Source: Clostridium sp. (GTDB lineage Bacteria > Bacillota > Clostridia > Lachnospirales > Lachnospiraceae). Taken from it: a stretch of DNA of 42,117 bases. Below, one piece after another: positions 32,527 through 39,679 of the stretch. The stretch's first letter is position 1; each line of letters opens with the position of its first letter. Made by a program: the position numbers and the translations under genes. The notes under the pieces are model-generated. The model had not been told where the DNA came from. It was given only the letters and a program-made list of their open reading frames with translations, and did not search any database. The stretch is from contig JAMPFU010000028.1 in assembly GCA_023664385.1 (NCBI GenBank), positions 1 through 42,117 of the forward strand, written 5' to 3'.

Positions 32527-32823
32527 ATGGAAGAAGCACTGATATATGAAATACTTTCCGTCGTGGAGGAAATTCCAAGGGGAAAGGTTGCAACCTATGG
32601 GCAGATAGCAAGACTGATTGGCAGGGATAAAAATTCACGACTTGTTGGCAAGGTGCTTAGTATGGCAGAATATTATGGAGCATACCCATGTCATAGGGTT
32701 GTCAATCATGCAGGCAGGCTTGTGCCTGGATGGAAGGAGCAAAAGTATTTGCTGGAGGAGGAAGGGGTTAAATTAAAGGATGATACCCACGTTGACCTGA
32801 AAAAATATCAGTGGGAGTGCTAG
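32527..32823 (+). CDS. MGMT-type methylated-DNA cysteine methyltransferase domain protein
   Basis: A 98-residue stand-alone DNA-binding/catalytic domain of the O6-alkylguanine repair family. It contains IPRGKVATYGQIARLIG (recognition helix), the acceptor Cys55 in YPCHRVVN, and GRLVPGWKEQKYLLEEEGV. It lacks the N-terminal domain of Ogt/Ada. Because the Cys is present rather than Trp, it is not an alkyltransferase-like Atl protein, so it could remove alkyl groups itself. Start is supported by AGAGG 9 nt upstream. Confidence 0.88.
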   Translation: MEEALIYEILSVVEEIPRGKVATYGQIARLIGRDKNSRLVGKVLSMAEYYGAYPCHRVVNHAGRLVPGWKEQKYLLEEEGVKLKDDTHVDLKKYQWEC

Positions 32824-32867
32824 AAGCAGCATATAAAATGTTGGTAGAAGGAATGGTTTTATAATGC

Positions 32868-33146
32868 CTATTTTTCATAAAATTCATTTTTACTATATTC
32901 TGACCACTTCAAAAACATTTCACGATAATTTTTTTTGATGAATTTCTTGATCTTTAGTATTTCCCTGTCATTCAACTTCCCCTTATTCTGAAGTACAGTA
33001 TCCCCATTTTCTTTTACAAAAAATTTTGCAGAACTGCCTTCGGTAAGTTGTTTATCACTTGCATGTACATGCATGCACTCAACAGTACAAAATGATGTGA
33101 AATACAGAAAATATCCGGCAACCTTATAATCGTAGTATTTTGGCAT
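32868..33146 (-). CDS. DUF4160-like small protein
   Basis: A 92-residue protein starting MPKYYDYKVAGYFLYF. Its VECMHVHASD segment and its ending GKLNDREILKIKKFIKKNYREMFLKW match the layout of DUF4160 proteins (His-x-His core, short basic helix). That family is often found in toxin-antitoxin-like pairs. Its function is unknown. The start at 33146 is chosen from GGAGG in the overlap with the gene upstream, whose stop lies one base away. Last gene of a three-gene minus-strand set. Confidence 0.7.
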   Translation of the reverse strand: MPKYYDYKVAGYFLYFTSFCTVECMHVHASDKQLTEGSSAKFFVKENGDTVLQNKGKLNDREILKIKKFIKKNYREMFLKWSEYSKNEFYEK

Positions 33147-33147
33147 A

Positions 33148-33369
33148 TTAATCCTCCATAAATTCAATATTATTTGATAAATAATCTTTTACAATCTGGA
33201 TTTCTATATCACTCATTGTTGTTTCAATCACTTCAAAATTATTATTAAATACAACAGCCATTTCAGTATTATTTAGATTCAACACCCTTATATTTTTATC
33301 ATCTTTCGTAAAAGCATAACCATTAATAATCATGTTTGAATCCTCAGCAATGGTCTTATAATCAATCAT
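33148..33369 (-). CDS. Small hypothetical protein
   Basis: A 73-residue protein of unknown family (MIDYKTIAEDSNMIINGYAF, later NNTEMAVVFNNNFEVIE). It reads as a small alpha/beta domain with no signal peptide. Its start overlaps the end of the gene at 33362-33634 by 8 bp and its stop abuts the DUF4160-like gene, so all three are translationally linked. It could be the antitoxin-like partner, but nothing in the sequence proves it. Confidence 0.6.
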   Translation of the reverse strand: MIDYKTIAEDSNMIINGYAFTKDDKNIRVLNLNNTEMAVVFNNNFEVIETTMSDIEIQIVKDYLSNNIEFMED

Positions 33370-33634
33370 ATTGAATCCTCACTTTCTTTATTGGTACTAA
33401 AAATTCATATGCATCATAATATAAATCTTTCAAAATCGGAATAAGGTCTATATACTCTTCTTCTTCATCCTGATTATGAGAATACTTAGCCATAACTACT
33501 AAATATCCATTATCCCATTCCTTAACCCTCGTGTACCTTTCCAGCGAATACGGAGCACGAAATCTAATAATATGCCTATCATATTTAAAAATTGTATATT
33601 CATTTTTACTACTTAAAATTGCCTCATCAGACAT
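33362..33634 (-). CDS. Small hypothetical protein
   Basis: A 90-residue protein (MSDEAILSSKNEYTIFKYDR, GYLVVMAKYSHNQDEEEEYIDL, ending KKVRIQYD). Beta-strand-rich with an acidic loop. I recognise no named family. First gene of the three-gene set; a GAAAGGAAAG-type ribosome-binding site precedes the ATG. About 90 bp separate it from the NADAR gene upstream, in the same direction. Confidence 0.6.
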   Translation of the reverse strand: MSDEAILSSKNEYTIFKYDRHIIRFRAPYSLERYTRVKEWDNGYLVVMAKYSHNQDEEEEYIDLIPILKDLYYDAYEFLVPIKKVRIQYD

Positions 33635-33721
33635 CTTTTCTTTCCTTTCATTTCTGTAGTATTGGCGCTAACACCCTGTAACTATACTAAGACGGAATTT
33701 ACAGGAATATCAGACTATCAT

Positions 33722-34561
33722 TTATGCATCGTCATCCTGCAAATTGAAAATTTCATTTTCATATTTTCTGATGCGTTTTATTTCTTCACGTACTTCGGTT
33801 AAAGCAAAACCCAAAAGATTTGAACCATTCCATTTTTCAGGATGATACACATTCTCGTTGTTAGCATCCATGCCTATTCCCCATATCATGTCAAGGGGGC
33901 TTGCCTCAACAAGGATAGTATCGCCCGTTGATAAAAGAACTTGTCTGAGTTGTTTGTTTTGCGAGAATTTATAATAATTTCCCGTAAGAACAATGTGATA
34001 TTTTACGTCATTCCATATATTCTCATCAAAGTTTCTTACTTTTCGTCCGAGCCCCTTTATCTTATCCTGCATTGTTTCATCCATGATTTGCTTCGCAATT
34101 TCTTCATCTCCGAAAATGCGTGCCTTTTCCGCCATCATATACTGCTCCATACAACAATATCGAAAATGGTCTACCTGAAAATCAGCCTTATACCATTGGC
34201 TGAAGCATTCTTTTCCGATGTCTCTGCCCTTATTCCGATGTCCCCAAAAACAGATGATAGGTCTTTCTAACCCCGTTTTCTTTTCTTTGATAAGCGTATC
34301 AACACTGTAGCCCCGTATATGCTTCCATTTTCTTATGTGATGGTTGTTATAGGTACAAGTTTCATACATCATTGTATTCCACAAAAGTGGCTTAGGGAAT
34401 TTTTCTTCAAATTCTTTCCTTTTTTCTTTTGAAAGCGCATAAAACCAATCATAAAATTCTTCTGCATATGCCTCGCCATACCCCATGCGCCAGCCTATGC
34501 TGGCTTCAGATATTTCGGGATGCTTAATCCATAAAGGTGCCATATATTTTTTATCTATCAT
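33722..34561 (-). CDS. NADAR-domain protein (YbiA-like N-glycosidase fold)
   Basis: A 279-residue protein. The first ~110 residues are an unassigned N-terminal region (MIDKKYMAPLWIKHPEISEA). The remainder is a NADAR domain: CFSQWYKADFQVDHFRYCCMEQYMMAEKA with the conserved Glu, then GLGRKVRNFDENIW, KFSQNKQLRQVLLSTGD, LVEASPLDMIWGIGMD and NGSNLLGFALTEVREEI. NADAR proteins cleave N-glycosidic bonds of riboflavin intermediates or ADP-ribose adducts, and several occur in phage-defence or toxin loci. GGAGG (34572-34568) and a TTGTTT-N17-TATAAT promoter support the start. It may be co-transcribed with the three small genes downstream. Confidence 0.85.
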   Translation of the reverse strand: MIDKKYMAPLWIKHPEISEASIGWRMGYGEAYAEEFYDWFYALSKEKRKEFEEKFPKPLLWNTMMYETCTYNNHHIRKWKHIRGYSVDTLIKEKKTGLERPIICFWGHRNKGRDIGKECFSQWYKADFQVDHFRYCCMEQYMMAEKARIFGDEEIAKQIMDETMQDKIKGLGRKVRNFDENIWNDVKYHIVLTGNYYKFSQNKQLRQVLLSTGDTILVEASPLDMIWGIGMDANNENVYHPEKWNGSNLLGFALTEVREEIKRIRKYENEIFNLQDDDA

Positions 34562-34600
34562 TATAATCCTCCGTCAAATTCCCGATTTGTCTGTTGGTTC

Positions 34601-34629
34601 ATTATAACAAAATAAACTCTGAAAAACAA
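34601..34629 (-). promoter_or_regulatory. Promoter of the NADAR gene
   Basis: On the minus strand TTGTTT (34629-34624) and TATAAT (34606-34601) are separated by 17 bp, about 40 bp upstream of the start codon. Confidence 0.65.
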
Positions 34630-34792
34630 TCGCATTACAGAGGTTGCTTCATAACAAAATTAAAAATAAATCAGTTAAAAGGATAGTCTTTTGTTTTTTG
34701 TATAGGTTTTGTGATTATTATTCCGTATTTAATGGTTTAATGATATAATATGAGCAAGCTGAAAAATAGTAATTTGTTGAACGGAGGAAAAA

Positions 34793-34969
34793 ATGAATAA
34801 CAATGATAAAAAGAATTTTATAAAAGGTAGTAAGATTTTATTTGCCCTTTCAATTGTTTTAATTATATCTAGTTTAATACAAGCTATATTGGGATTTTAT
34901 GTTATAACTAATATAATAAGTATAATACTATGGTTGGCAGTATTAATATGCAGTATAAAGGGGTGGTAA
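34793..34969 (+). CDS. Small membrane protein
   Basis: A 58-residue protein: a short polar N-terminus (MNNNDKKNFIKGSK) followed by two closely spaced hydrophobic helices (about 15-37 and 38-54), ending KGW. GGAGG at 34783-34787 serves the ATG well, and TATAAT at 34744-34749 is a plausible -10. It matches no family I know. AT-rich, like the MBL gene that follows 32 bp later, so the two probably form one acquired unit. Confidence 0.7.
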   Translation: MNNNDKKNFIKGSKILFALSIVLIISSLIQAILGFYVITNIISIILWLAVLICSIKGW

Positions 34970-35000
34970 AATTACAATTTGCAGGGAGGATTAAATTATT

Positions 35001-35876
35001 GTGGAATTAGTAAAAGCTGGAGAAAAAACTTATTATATTAAAAATCCTACGAATATAGGAATTTATAAAATAGATGATGAAAATGTTTATTTAATAGATG
35101 CAGGAAATGATAAAGATGCAGGAAAGAAAATATTGAAGATTATTGATGAGCAAGGTTGGAAAGTAAAAGGTATAATAACTACTCATTCAAATGCAGACCA
35201 TATTGGAGGAAATAAAGTAATTCAAGATAGAACAAATTGTGAAATATATGCTTACAATATTGAAAAGTCTTTTACAGAATATCCTATATTAGAATCATCA
35301 TTCTTGTATGGTGGTTATCCCTTTAAAGATTTAAGAAACAAGTTTCTGTTAGCAAAGGAATCTAATGTTACAAATATAAATGATAATCTGCCAAGTGGAT
35401 TGGAATACTTTGCTTTAAAAGGACATTTTTTTGATATGATAGGAATTAGGACATCAGATAATGTTATATTTTTAGCAGATTCTTTATTTAGTGAAGAAAC
35501 AATAACAAAATACCATTTATTCTTTATATATGACATACGGGAATATTTGAATACTTTAGATTATTTACAAAGTATTGATGGAACTTTATTTATTCCTTCT
35601 CATTGTGAGGCAACAAATAATATAGACAGTTTAATTGAGCTAAATAGAAATAAAATAAATGAAATTGCAAATTTGATATATGTATATTGTAAAAATGAAG
35701 TAACATTTGAAGATGTGCTTAAATATATATTTGATAAATACGCACTAACCATGAATGCTAATCAATATGTATTAGTTGGAAGTACAATAAAATCATATTT
35801 ATCTTATTTATGTGATGAAAATAAAATCACTTATGAATTTAAAGATAATAAAATGATTTGGAAACAAAGCATATAA
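35001..35876 (+). CDS. MBL-fold metallo-hydrolase
   Basis: A 291-residue metallo-beta-lactamase-fold protein. The metal motif is TTHSNADHIGG: the first His, the Asp and the final His are present, but the middle His of HxHxDH is Asn. Other ligand regions are LKGHFFDMIGIR, FLADSLF and FIPSHCEATN. A C-terminal winged-helix-like segment follows (~215-290). Substrate is unknown. The start is a GTG behind GGGAGG at 34984-34989. Base composition is very AT-rich compared with the window, a sign of transfer. Probably co-transcribed with the small membrane protein upstream. Confidence 0.85.
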   Translation: MELVKAGEKTYYIKNPTNIGIYKIDDENVYLIDAGNDKDAGKKILKIIDEQGWKVKGIITTHSNADHIGGNKVIQDRTNCEIYAYNIEKSFTEYPILESSFLYGGYPFKDLRNKFLLAKESNVTNINDNLPSGLEYFALKGHFFDMIGIRTSDNVIFLADSLFSEETITKYHLFFIYDIREYLNTLDYLQSIDGTLFIPSHCEATNNIDSLIELNRNKINEIANLIYVYCKNEVTFEDVLKYIFDKYALTMNANQYVLVGSTIKSYLSYLCDENKITYEFKDNKMIWKQSI

Positions 35877-35884
35877 GGAGAATT

Positions 35885-35953
35885 ATGAAAGAAAAATGTT
35901 TGTGTTGTGAATATAAAACATTATCTGGAAAGCCTAAAGAAGATGAAATATAG
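35885..35953 (+). pseudogene. Truncated CPCC-type zinc protein
   Basis: A 22-residue frame, MKEKCLCCEYKTLSGKPKED then EI, with AGGAG just upstream. It resembles the first 20 residues of small cysteine-rich CPCC proteins (CPCCGYKTL), after which family members continue for 50 or more residues. Here a stop codon cuts it short, so only the 5' end survives. Confidence 0.5.
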
Positions 35954-35977
35954 CAATTCAATGGAGGAATAATTGTT

Positions 35978-36028
35978 ATGGATTTGAAAAGAGAAAATAG
36001 CTATAAGCTGATTGAATCACGCTTTTAA
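35978..36028 (+). pseudogene. Truncated 5' gene fragment
   Basis: A 16-codon frame (MDLKRENSYKLIESRF) behind a clear GGAGG (35963-35967). The reading ends where it meets the 3' end of the convergent gene at 36025. A good ribosome-binding site on so short a frame suggests the front of a gene whose remainder was lost at a recombination junction. Confidence 0.35.
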
Positions 36029-36726
36029 TTCCATATAAATTTCCCATTTGTTGAATCATCAATTACAAATATTCGCTCGTTGCTTAGATTATATGTCTTT
36101 ACAATATTATTAAATTCATCACGAAAGTTTCCAAGAACCGATGCCGCAATATAATAGTCGCCCTCAAAACCTTTCAATAGCTTATCCATTGCTCTTTTGT
36201 TCCACACAAACCCATAATTATAAATAGTAGATGACCCCTTTTTAAATACTTCTCGGATGTTTTTTGGATGATAACATCCAATTTCTGCACCCAGCTTATA
36301 CCTGATATTGTTGCTTGTTAATACATGTCTTTTGGGGCTTTTTATGCAGTATTGCAGAATTTCATCCTTCTCTCCACCAATAACAGTAACATAAGGAGTT
36401 TTTGTAATTGTGTAATTGCCCTGCGCATTTGAAATAATAATGCATTTTATATCTTGATAAAGTAATTTGTTTTTCATAAACCTATATTGAAAGGAAATGC
36501 CGTCCTCCAAAATAATATATCCTTCCCTCAATTTGAAAAAAGATAGTGTGACAGGTATAAACCATGAAGAAAGGCATAATCCAAAAAAAACACAGGCTAA
36601 ATCCCTGCTGTCAAAGATAAAATTAAATAATAAAAAACAAATGAAGAATACAATACCACAAATAATTAGTATTTTCTCTATTAAATAACTGTTAAATCGG
36701 GGATAATATTTTTTATTCAGGGACAT
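36025..36726 (-). CDS. Membrane protein with PH-like domain, unknown function
   Basis: A 233-residue protein. Two TM helices (~18-40 and ~45-66) are followed by a beta-rich domain (LREGYIILEDGISFQYRFMK onward) reminiscent of bacterial PH domains. A C-terminal part of ~100 residues contains YYIAASVLGNFRDEFNNIV and ERIFVIDD. No catalytic motif is recognised. The start at 36726 follows AGGAGA; the earlier ATG at 36744 lies before that site. It converges on gene debris at 35978. Confidence 0.65.
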   Translation of the reverse strand: MSLNKKYYPRFNSYLIEKILIICGIVFFICFLLFNFIFDSRDLACVFFGLCLSSWFIPVTLSFFKLREGYIILEDGISFQYRFMKNKLLYQDIKCIIISNAQGNYTITKTPYVTVIGGEKDEILQYCIKSPKRHVLTSNNIRYKLGAEIGCYHPKNIREVFKKGSSTIYNYGFVWNKRAMDKLLKGFEGDYYIAASVLGNFRDEFNNIVKTYNLSNERIFVIDDSTNGKFIWN

Positions 36727-36795
36727 AATTTTTCTCCTGTGCATTTAAACTATTTCCTCCACAAATCCGAATTTAAGGCGAATATCATAATGCTT

Positions 36796-37560
36796 TTACA
36801 TAGCAAGTCCACATTCAAAAGCAAGAACCATATATTTTTCTGCATTGGTAAGCCCATAAGACATTAAATCCCTAATTTCCCATGTATCAGAACTAAGATT
36901 ATCCGCTCCATATAAAAACTGGATAAAAGGAATGTGTCTATATTTTGAAACTGCTAACATAGCGGCACATTCCATTTCTACGGTAAGACAACCTTCTTGG
37001 CGACGTTCCTCAATGGCAGAGAGGGTTTCTCTGTAAATGGCGTCCGAAGTCCATGTTTTGCCTTTTGCATATGAATATCCACAGTTTATTAAAACATTTT
37101 CCAGTATCTGAATAGAATGTGTGTCTGCCTCAATTTCCTGAGAAGGTGCTATATAATGATAGCTTGTGCCTTCATCACGAACAGCAGAAACGGGGATAAT
37201 AATGTTGTCTTTTACCTTATTGTCGTCTAATACTCCACAAGAGCCGAACAAAACAAACTTTTTAGCTCCCATAGCAATGATTTCTTCAAAACAGGAAACA
37301 CAAGCAGGTGCGCCTACCATAGAACGGTAAAAAGCAATTTCTGTATTCTTGTAATTGATTTTGTAAACAGGCAATGTGCCGCTTGCTGAATAGAGTTCTG
37401 CTATTCTCTCTACATTATCCAACGAAGAAAATTTTTGAATGATGTTATCAGAAAATGTTGAAACACATATTTCAGGGAAATTTTCTATTCTTTTTGTTGT
37501 GTCTGATGGACTGAACAAGGCTGGCTCTAAAATTTCTGTTCTTTGAAATATTGTATGCAA
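36796..37560 (-). CDS. Nucleoside phosphorylase (PNP/UDP family)
   Basis: A 254-residue protein of the trimeric or hexameric purine-nucleoside/uridine phosphorylase superfamily. Visible motifs are VGAPACVSCFEEIIAMG, FVLFGSCGVLD (phosphate-binding GSCG), WTSDAIYRE, and the ribose/base-binding VEMECAAMLAVS. It would split a nucleoside with phosphate into a free base and ribose-1-phosphate for salvage; specificity is not clear. No ATG is available near the N-terminus. A TTG at 37560 with GAGGTG (37572-37567) six bases upstream is the best start; another TTG at 37611 has no site. Confidence 0.82.
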   Translation of the reverse strand: MHTIFQRTEILEPALFSPSDTTKRIENFPEICVSTFSDNIIQKFSSLDNVERIAELYSASGTLPVYKINYKNTEIAFYRSMVGAPACVSCFEEIIAMGAKKFVLFGSCGVLDDNKVKDNIIIPVSAVRDEGTSYHYIAPSQEIEADTHSIQILENVLINCGYSYAKGKTWTSDAIYRETLSAIEERRQEGCLTVEMECAAMLAVSKYRHIPFIQFLYGADNLSSDTWEIRDLMSYGLTNAEKYMVLAFECGLAM

Positions 37561-37742
37561 GTGATACACCTCATTTCTATTAATTTTCGGGATATATTTG
37601 GACAGATACAAGTATCAAATTTTCCATAATGCTTAATTCCCTCTATAAATCCGAATTTATTTTGCTAATAGAATATCATAATCCCAAGTGTATTTCTATC
37701 AAAATATTGTCCAAGCATTTACTTTTACACATCAGTCATGTA

Positions 37743-37915
37743 ACAATTTCCACTTACGTCAAAAACGCTTCCATTTACGTTAAAGCCGAAAATATTTCCA
37801 TTCCTGCTACCGATATATAAATTGATTTACTTAGTGGTGTATCATGTAGTATGTCCGGTAACAAAGTCGCCGAGACGAGTCGTTGCCGTTTTAAGGTGCT
37901 CGATTTACCTCGTAA
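37743..37915 (+). repeat. 173-bp direct repeat, copy 1
   Basis: Identical, by eye, to 39496-39668 in the same orientation, offset 1753 bp. It contains imperfect 20-22-bp sub-repeats built on TTACGTCAAAAACG and TTACGTTAAAGCCG. It also has a 7-bp stem, CGGTAAC/GTTGCCG (about 37856-37888), and a hairpin CGATTTAC-CTC-GTAAGTTG at its right edge. The open frame ending at 37820 gives VKAENISIPATDI in both copies. The sub-repeats resemble the multiple terminal repeats of IS21-type elements, but no transposase is present. Confidence 0.85.
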
Positions 37916-37938
37916 GTTGGAACATATTGTGAAGCAAA
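37898..37938 (+). repeat. Leader element shared with glnN, second copy
   Basis: The hairpin CGATTTAC-CTC-GTAAGTTG is followed by GGAACATATTGTGAAGCAAA at 37919-37938. The latter is identical to 26674-26693 before glnN, and both copies lead into an AAGGAGGAAAA ribosome-binding site about 25-30 nt later. Confidence 0.5.
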
Positions 37939-37976
37939 ATTAGGATGCGTTGATGCTAAAAAAGGAGGAAAATAGT

Positions 37977-38522
37977 ATGGGAATTGCAGGCATAGGAAAT
38001 AATACGGCTGTGGAAGAAAATCTAAATCATACAAAAAACAGGAAGGTAGACGGAGCTTTTAATAAAACGGTTATGGAATGTGTACGTGTAGGAAACCATG
38101 CTGTGTCCCTTCGTCAGGATGCGTTGCTGTCTTATGGAAGTCCTCAAACGGGAGAGTCAGTAAATATATATAGGGCAGACGATTATTCAGAGGACAATCC
38201 TGTGTATATCATAAAAGGACTTGATGCAGATGGAAATGAATTTGAAAAGGAAATAAATGCAGGTGAAATTAATCCCAATCATTGCAGCTATAATGAGCTT
38301 ATGGTACTGAACGTGGAGACAGGACACACCTCGCCGAAGGACATAATCCATGCAGTAGCTGCACGTGATAAGGCAAACATTAAAAGTTACTTTGACAAGA
38401 AGGATTACATTTCATATGCCAATGAGGTTATGAAGGATTATAAAACGATGGGGAACTGGGCTTCCTATCTTTCCATCAATAAATGGATTAAGAGCATTAT
38501 GGATTATGCTTTTGCAAATTAA
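37977..38522 (+). CDS. Hypothetical protein, Lachnospiraceae type
   Basis: A 181-residue protein starting MGIAGIGNNTAVEEN, with LNVETGHTSPKDIIHAVAARD and a C-terminal helical part (YANEVMKDYKTMGNWASYLS). I know no named family. Proteins with such MxIxGIG N-termini recur in motile Lachnospiraceae, but no flagellar gene lies in the window. The start at 37977 follows AAGGAGG; the frame from 37950 covers the leader. It is preceded by the shared leader element and lies inside the segment bracketed by the 173-bp repeats. Confidence 0.7.
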   Translation: MGIAGIGNNTAVEENLNHTKNRKVDGAFNKTVMECVRVGNHAVSLRQDALLSYGSPQTGESVNIYRADDYSEDNPVYIIKGLDADGNEFEKEINAGEINPNHCSYNELMVLNVETGHTSPKDIIHAVAARDKANIKSYFDKKDYISYANEVMKDYKTMGNWASYLSINKWIKSIMDYAFAN

Positions 38523-38589
38523 AACGACAGAAGAATTTGAATGAGGATATACTTAAAATCACGCAAAGCTATCGTGTTTGAAAAAATAC

Positions 38590-38618
38590 TTGCAAATTAT
38601 GTATAGATATGGTATGGT
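38590..38618 (+). promoter_or_regulatory. Promoter of the DUF3800 RNA and gene
   Basis: TTGCAA (38590-38595) and TATGGT (38613-38618) are 17 bp apart. Transcription would begin near 38625, exactly at the foot of the first hairpin of the RNA described next. Confidence 0.6.
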
Positions 38619-38629
38619 GCGAATAGAAT

Positions 38630-38704
38630 AAAACTGTAACGAGTTACAGTTTTGGTCTGGGCGAAAGCTCTTTGGACCACCGTAGGCGGGAAGAATTTCC
38701 CGCC
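38630..38704 (+). ncRNA. Three-hairpin structured RNA upstream of DUF3800 gene (DUF3800-motif-like)
   Basis: Three hairpins stand side by side. The first is AAAACTGTAA with TTACAGTTTT (38630-38653, CGAG loop). The second joins TGGTC and GACCA around a GGGC-GAAA-GCTC inner stem (38653-38679). The third is GGCGGGAA-GAAT-TTCCCGCC (38685-38704). The gene's AGGAAA site follows 20 nt later. Several families of structured RNA named DUF3800 motifs are known directly upstream of DUF3800 genes; which motif number this is I cannot say. The third hairpin lacks a T run, so it is not an ordinary terminator. Confidence 0.7.
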
Positions 38705-38733
38705 ATTTCTATTATTTATAAAAGGAAATAATA

Positions 38734-39408
38734 ATGAAAGAATTGAGTGTATTTATTGATGAATCAGGAGATTTTGGAGAAATAAAAGAGCAATCGGCAT
38801 ATTATTTAGTAACATTTGTTTTTCATAATCAGGATAATAGTATAGAAGAACAGGTTTCAAAATTGGAAGAGAGTATTCGCAGTTCAGGGTTTGATGTGGA
38901 ATATATACATACGGGTCCGGTAATTCGACGAGAGGAAGTATTTGAAAAATATTCCATAGATGAGCGAAGAAAATTGTTATATAAAATGCTTAATTTTGTG
39001 AATAGATGTCCAATTTCCTATTTGACCGTTGTTGTTGATAGAAAAGAAGCAATAGACAAAATTGCGTTGTCTGGTAAATTGGCAAAGGCAATCAATAGAG
39101 CGTTAAGCGAACATATTGAATTTTTCACGGAGTTCGACAAGGTTATTGTTTACTATGATAATGGTCAGGTTGAACTTAGCACAATTCTAAATGCAGTATT
39201 TTCGATACAATTTTCAAATGTAGAATTTAGAAAAGCTGAGCCACAGAAATATCGGCTATTACAGGCGGCAGATTTTATTTGCTCGATGGAATTGTTGAGA
39301 ATTAAGCGAGATGAAAAACGATTGAGTAAATCGGAAGAACATTTTTTCTATAAACCACAAGAGCTAAAGAAGACTTTTTTAAAAAGTGTTGAGAAAAAGA
39401 AATTATAG
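38734..39408 (+). CDS. DUF3800 family protein
   Basis: A 224-residue protein with the N-terminal family signature LSVFIDESGDFGE (Asp9, Glu10). A middle domain contains VVVDRKEAID, and YYDNGQVEL and YRLLQAADFICSMELL close it. The spread of acidic residues is like an RNase H-fold nuclease, and DUF3800 is suspected of RNA or DNA cleavage in defence or toxin roles; biochemistry is not settled. The upstream three-hairpin RNA in the same transcript resembles type III toxin-antitoxin arrangements (RNA controlling its protein). Codons remain open in the same frame for 54 residues past the TAG, into the second 173-bp repeat. Confidence 0.88.
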   Translation: MKELSVFIDESGDFGEIKEQSAYYLVTFVFHNQDNSIEEQVSKLEESIRSSGFDVEYIHTGPVIRREEVFEKYSIDERRKLLYKMLNFVNRCPISYLTVVVDRKEAIDKIALSGKLAKAINRALSEHIEFFTEFDKVIVYYDNGQVELSTILNAVFSIQFSNVEFRKAEPQKYRLLQAADFICSMELLRIKRDEKRLSKSEEHFFYKPQELKKTFLKSVEKKKL

Positions 39409-39495
39409 GATGACACGATTGCAAAATATTTGCAAAAAGTCCCAAAACGAGAAATTAAACCTGACAACAAAAACCTTCCACATATTCGCCATATG

Positions 39496-39668
39496 ACAAT
39501 TTCCACTTACGTCAAAAACGCTTCCATTTACGTTAAAGCCGAAAATATTTCCATTCCTGCTACCGATATATAAATTGATTTACTTAGTGGTGTATCATGT
39601 AGTATGTCCGGTAACAAAGTCGCCGAGACGAGTCGTTGCCGTTTTAAGGTGCTCGATTTACCTCGTAA
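39496..39668 (+). repeat. 173-bp direct repeat, copy 2
   Basis: Identical to 37743-37915, same orientation. It ends against the 3' end of the LysR gene (stop at 39680), and unlike copy 1 no plus-strand gene follows. The two copies bracket a 1.58-kb segment with the hypothetical gene at 37977 and the DUF3800 RNA-gene pair, which could be lost by recombination between the repeats. Confidence 0.85.
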
Positions 39669-39679
39669 ACTGGAACACC

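Noticed and set aside
37765-37817. Sigma-28 (flagellar) promoter ending CCGATAT in the 173-bp repeat
   Set aside because: The nearest TAAA is 25 bp upstream, not the ~15 bp needed.
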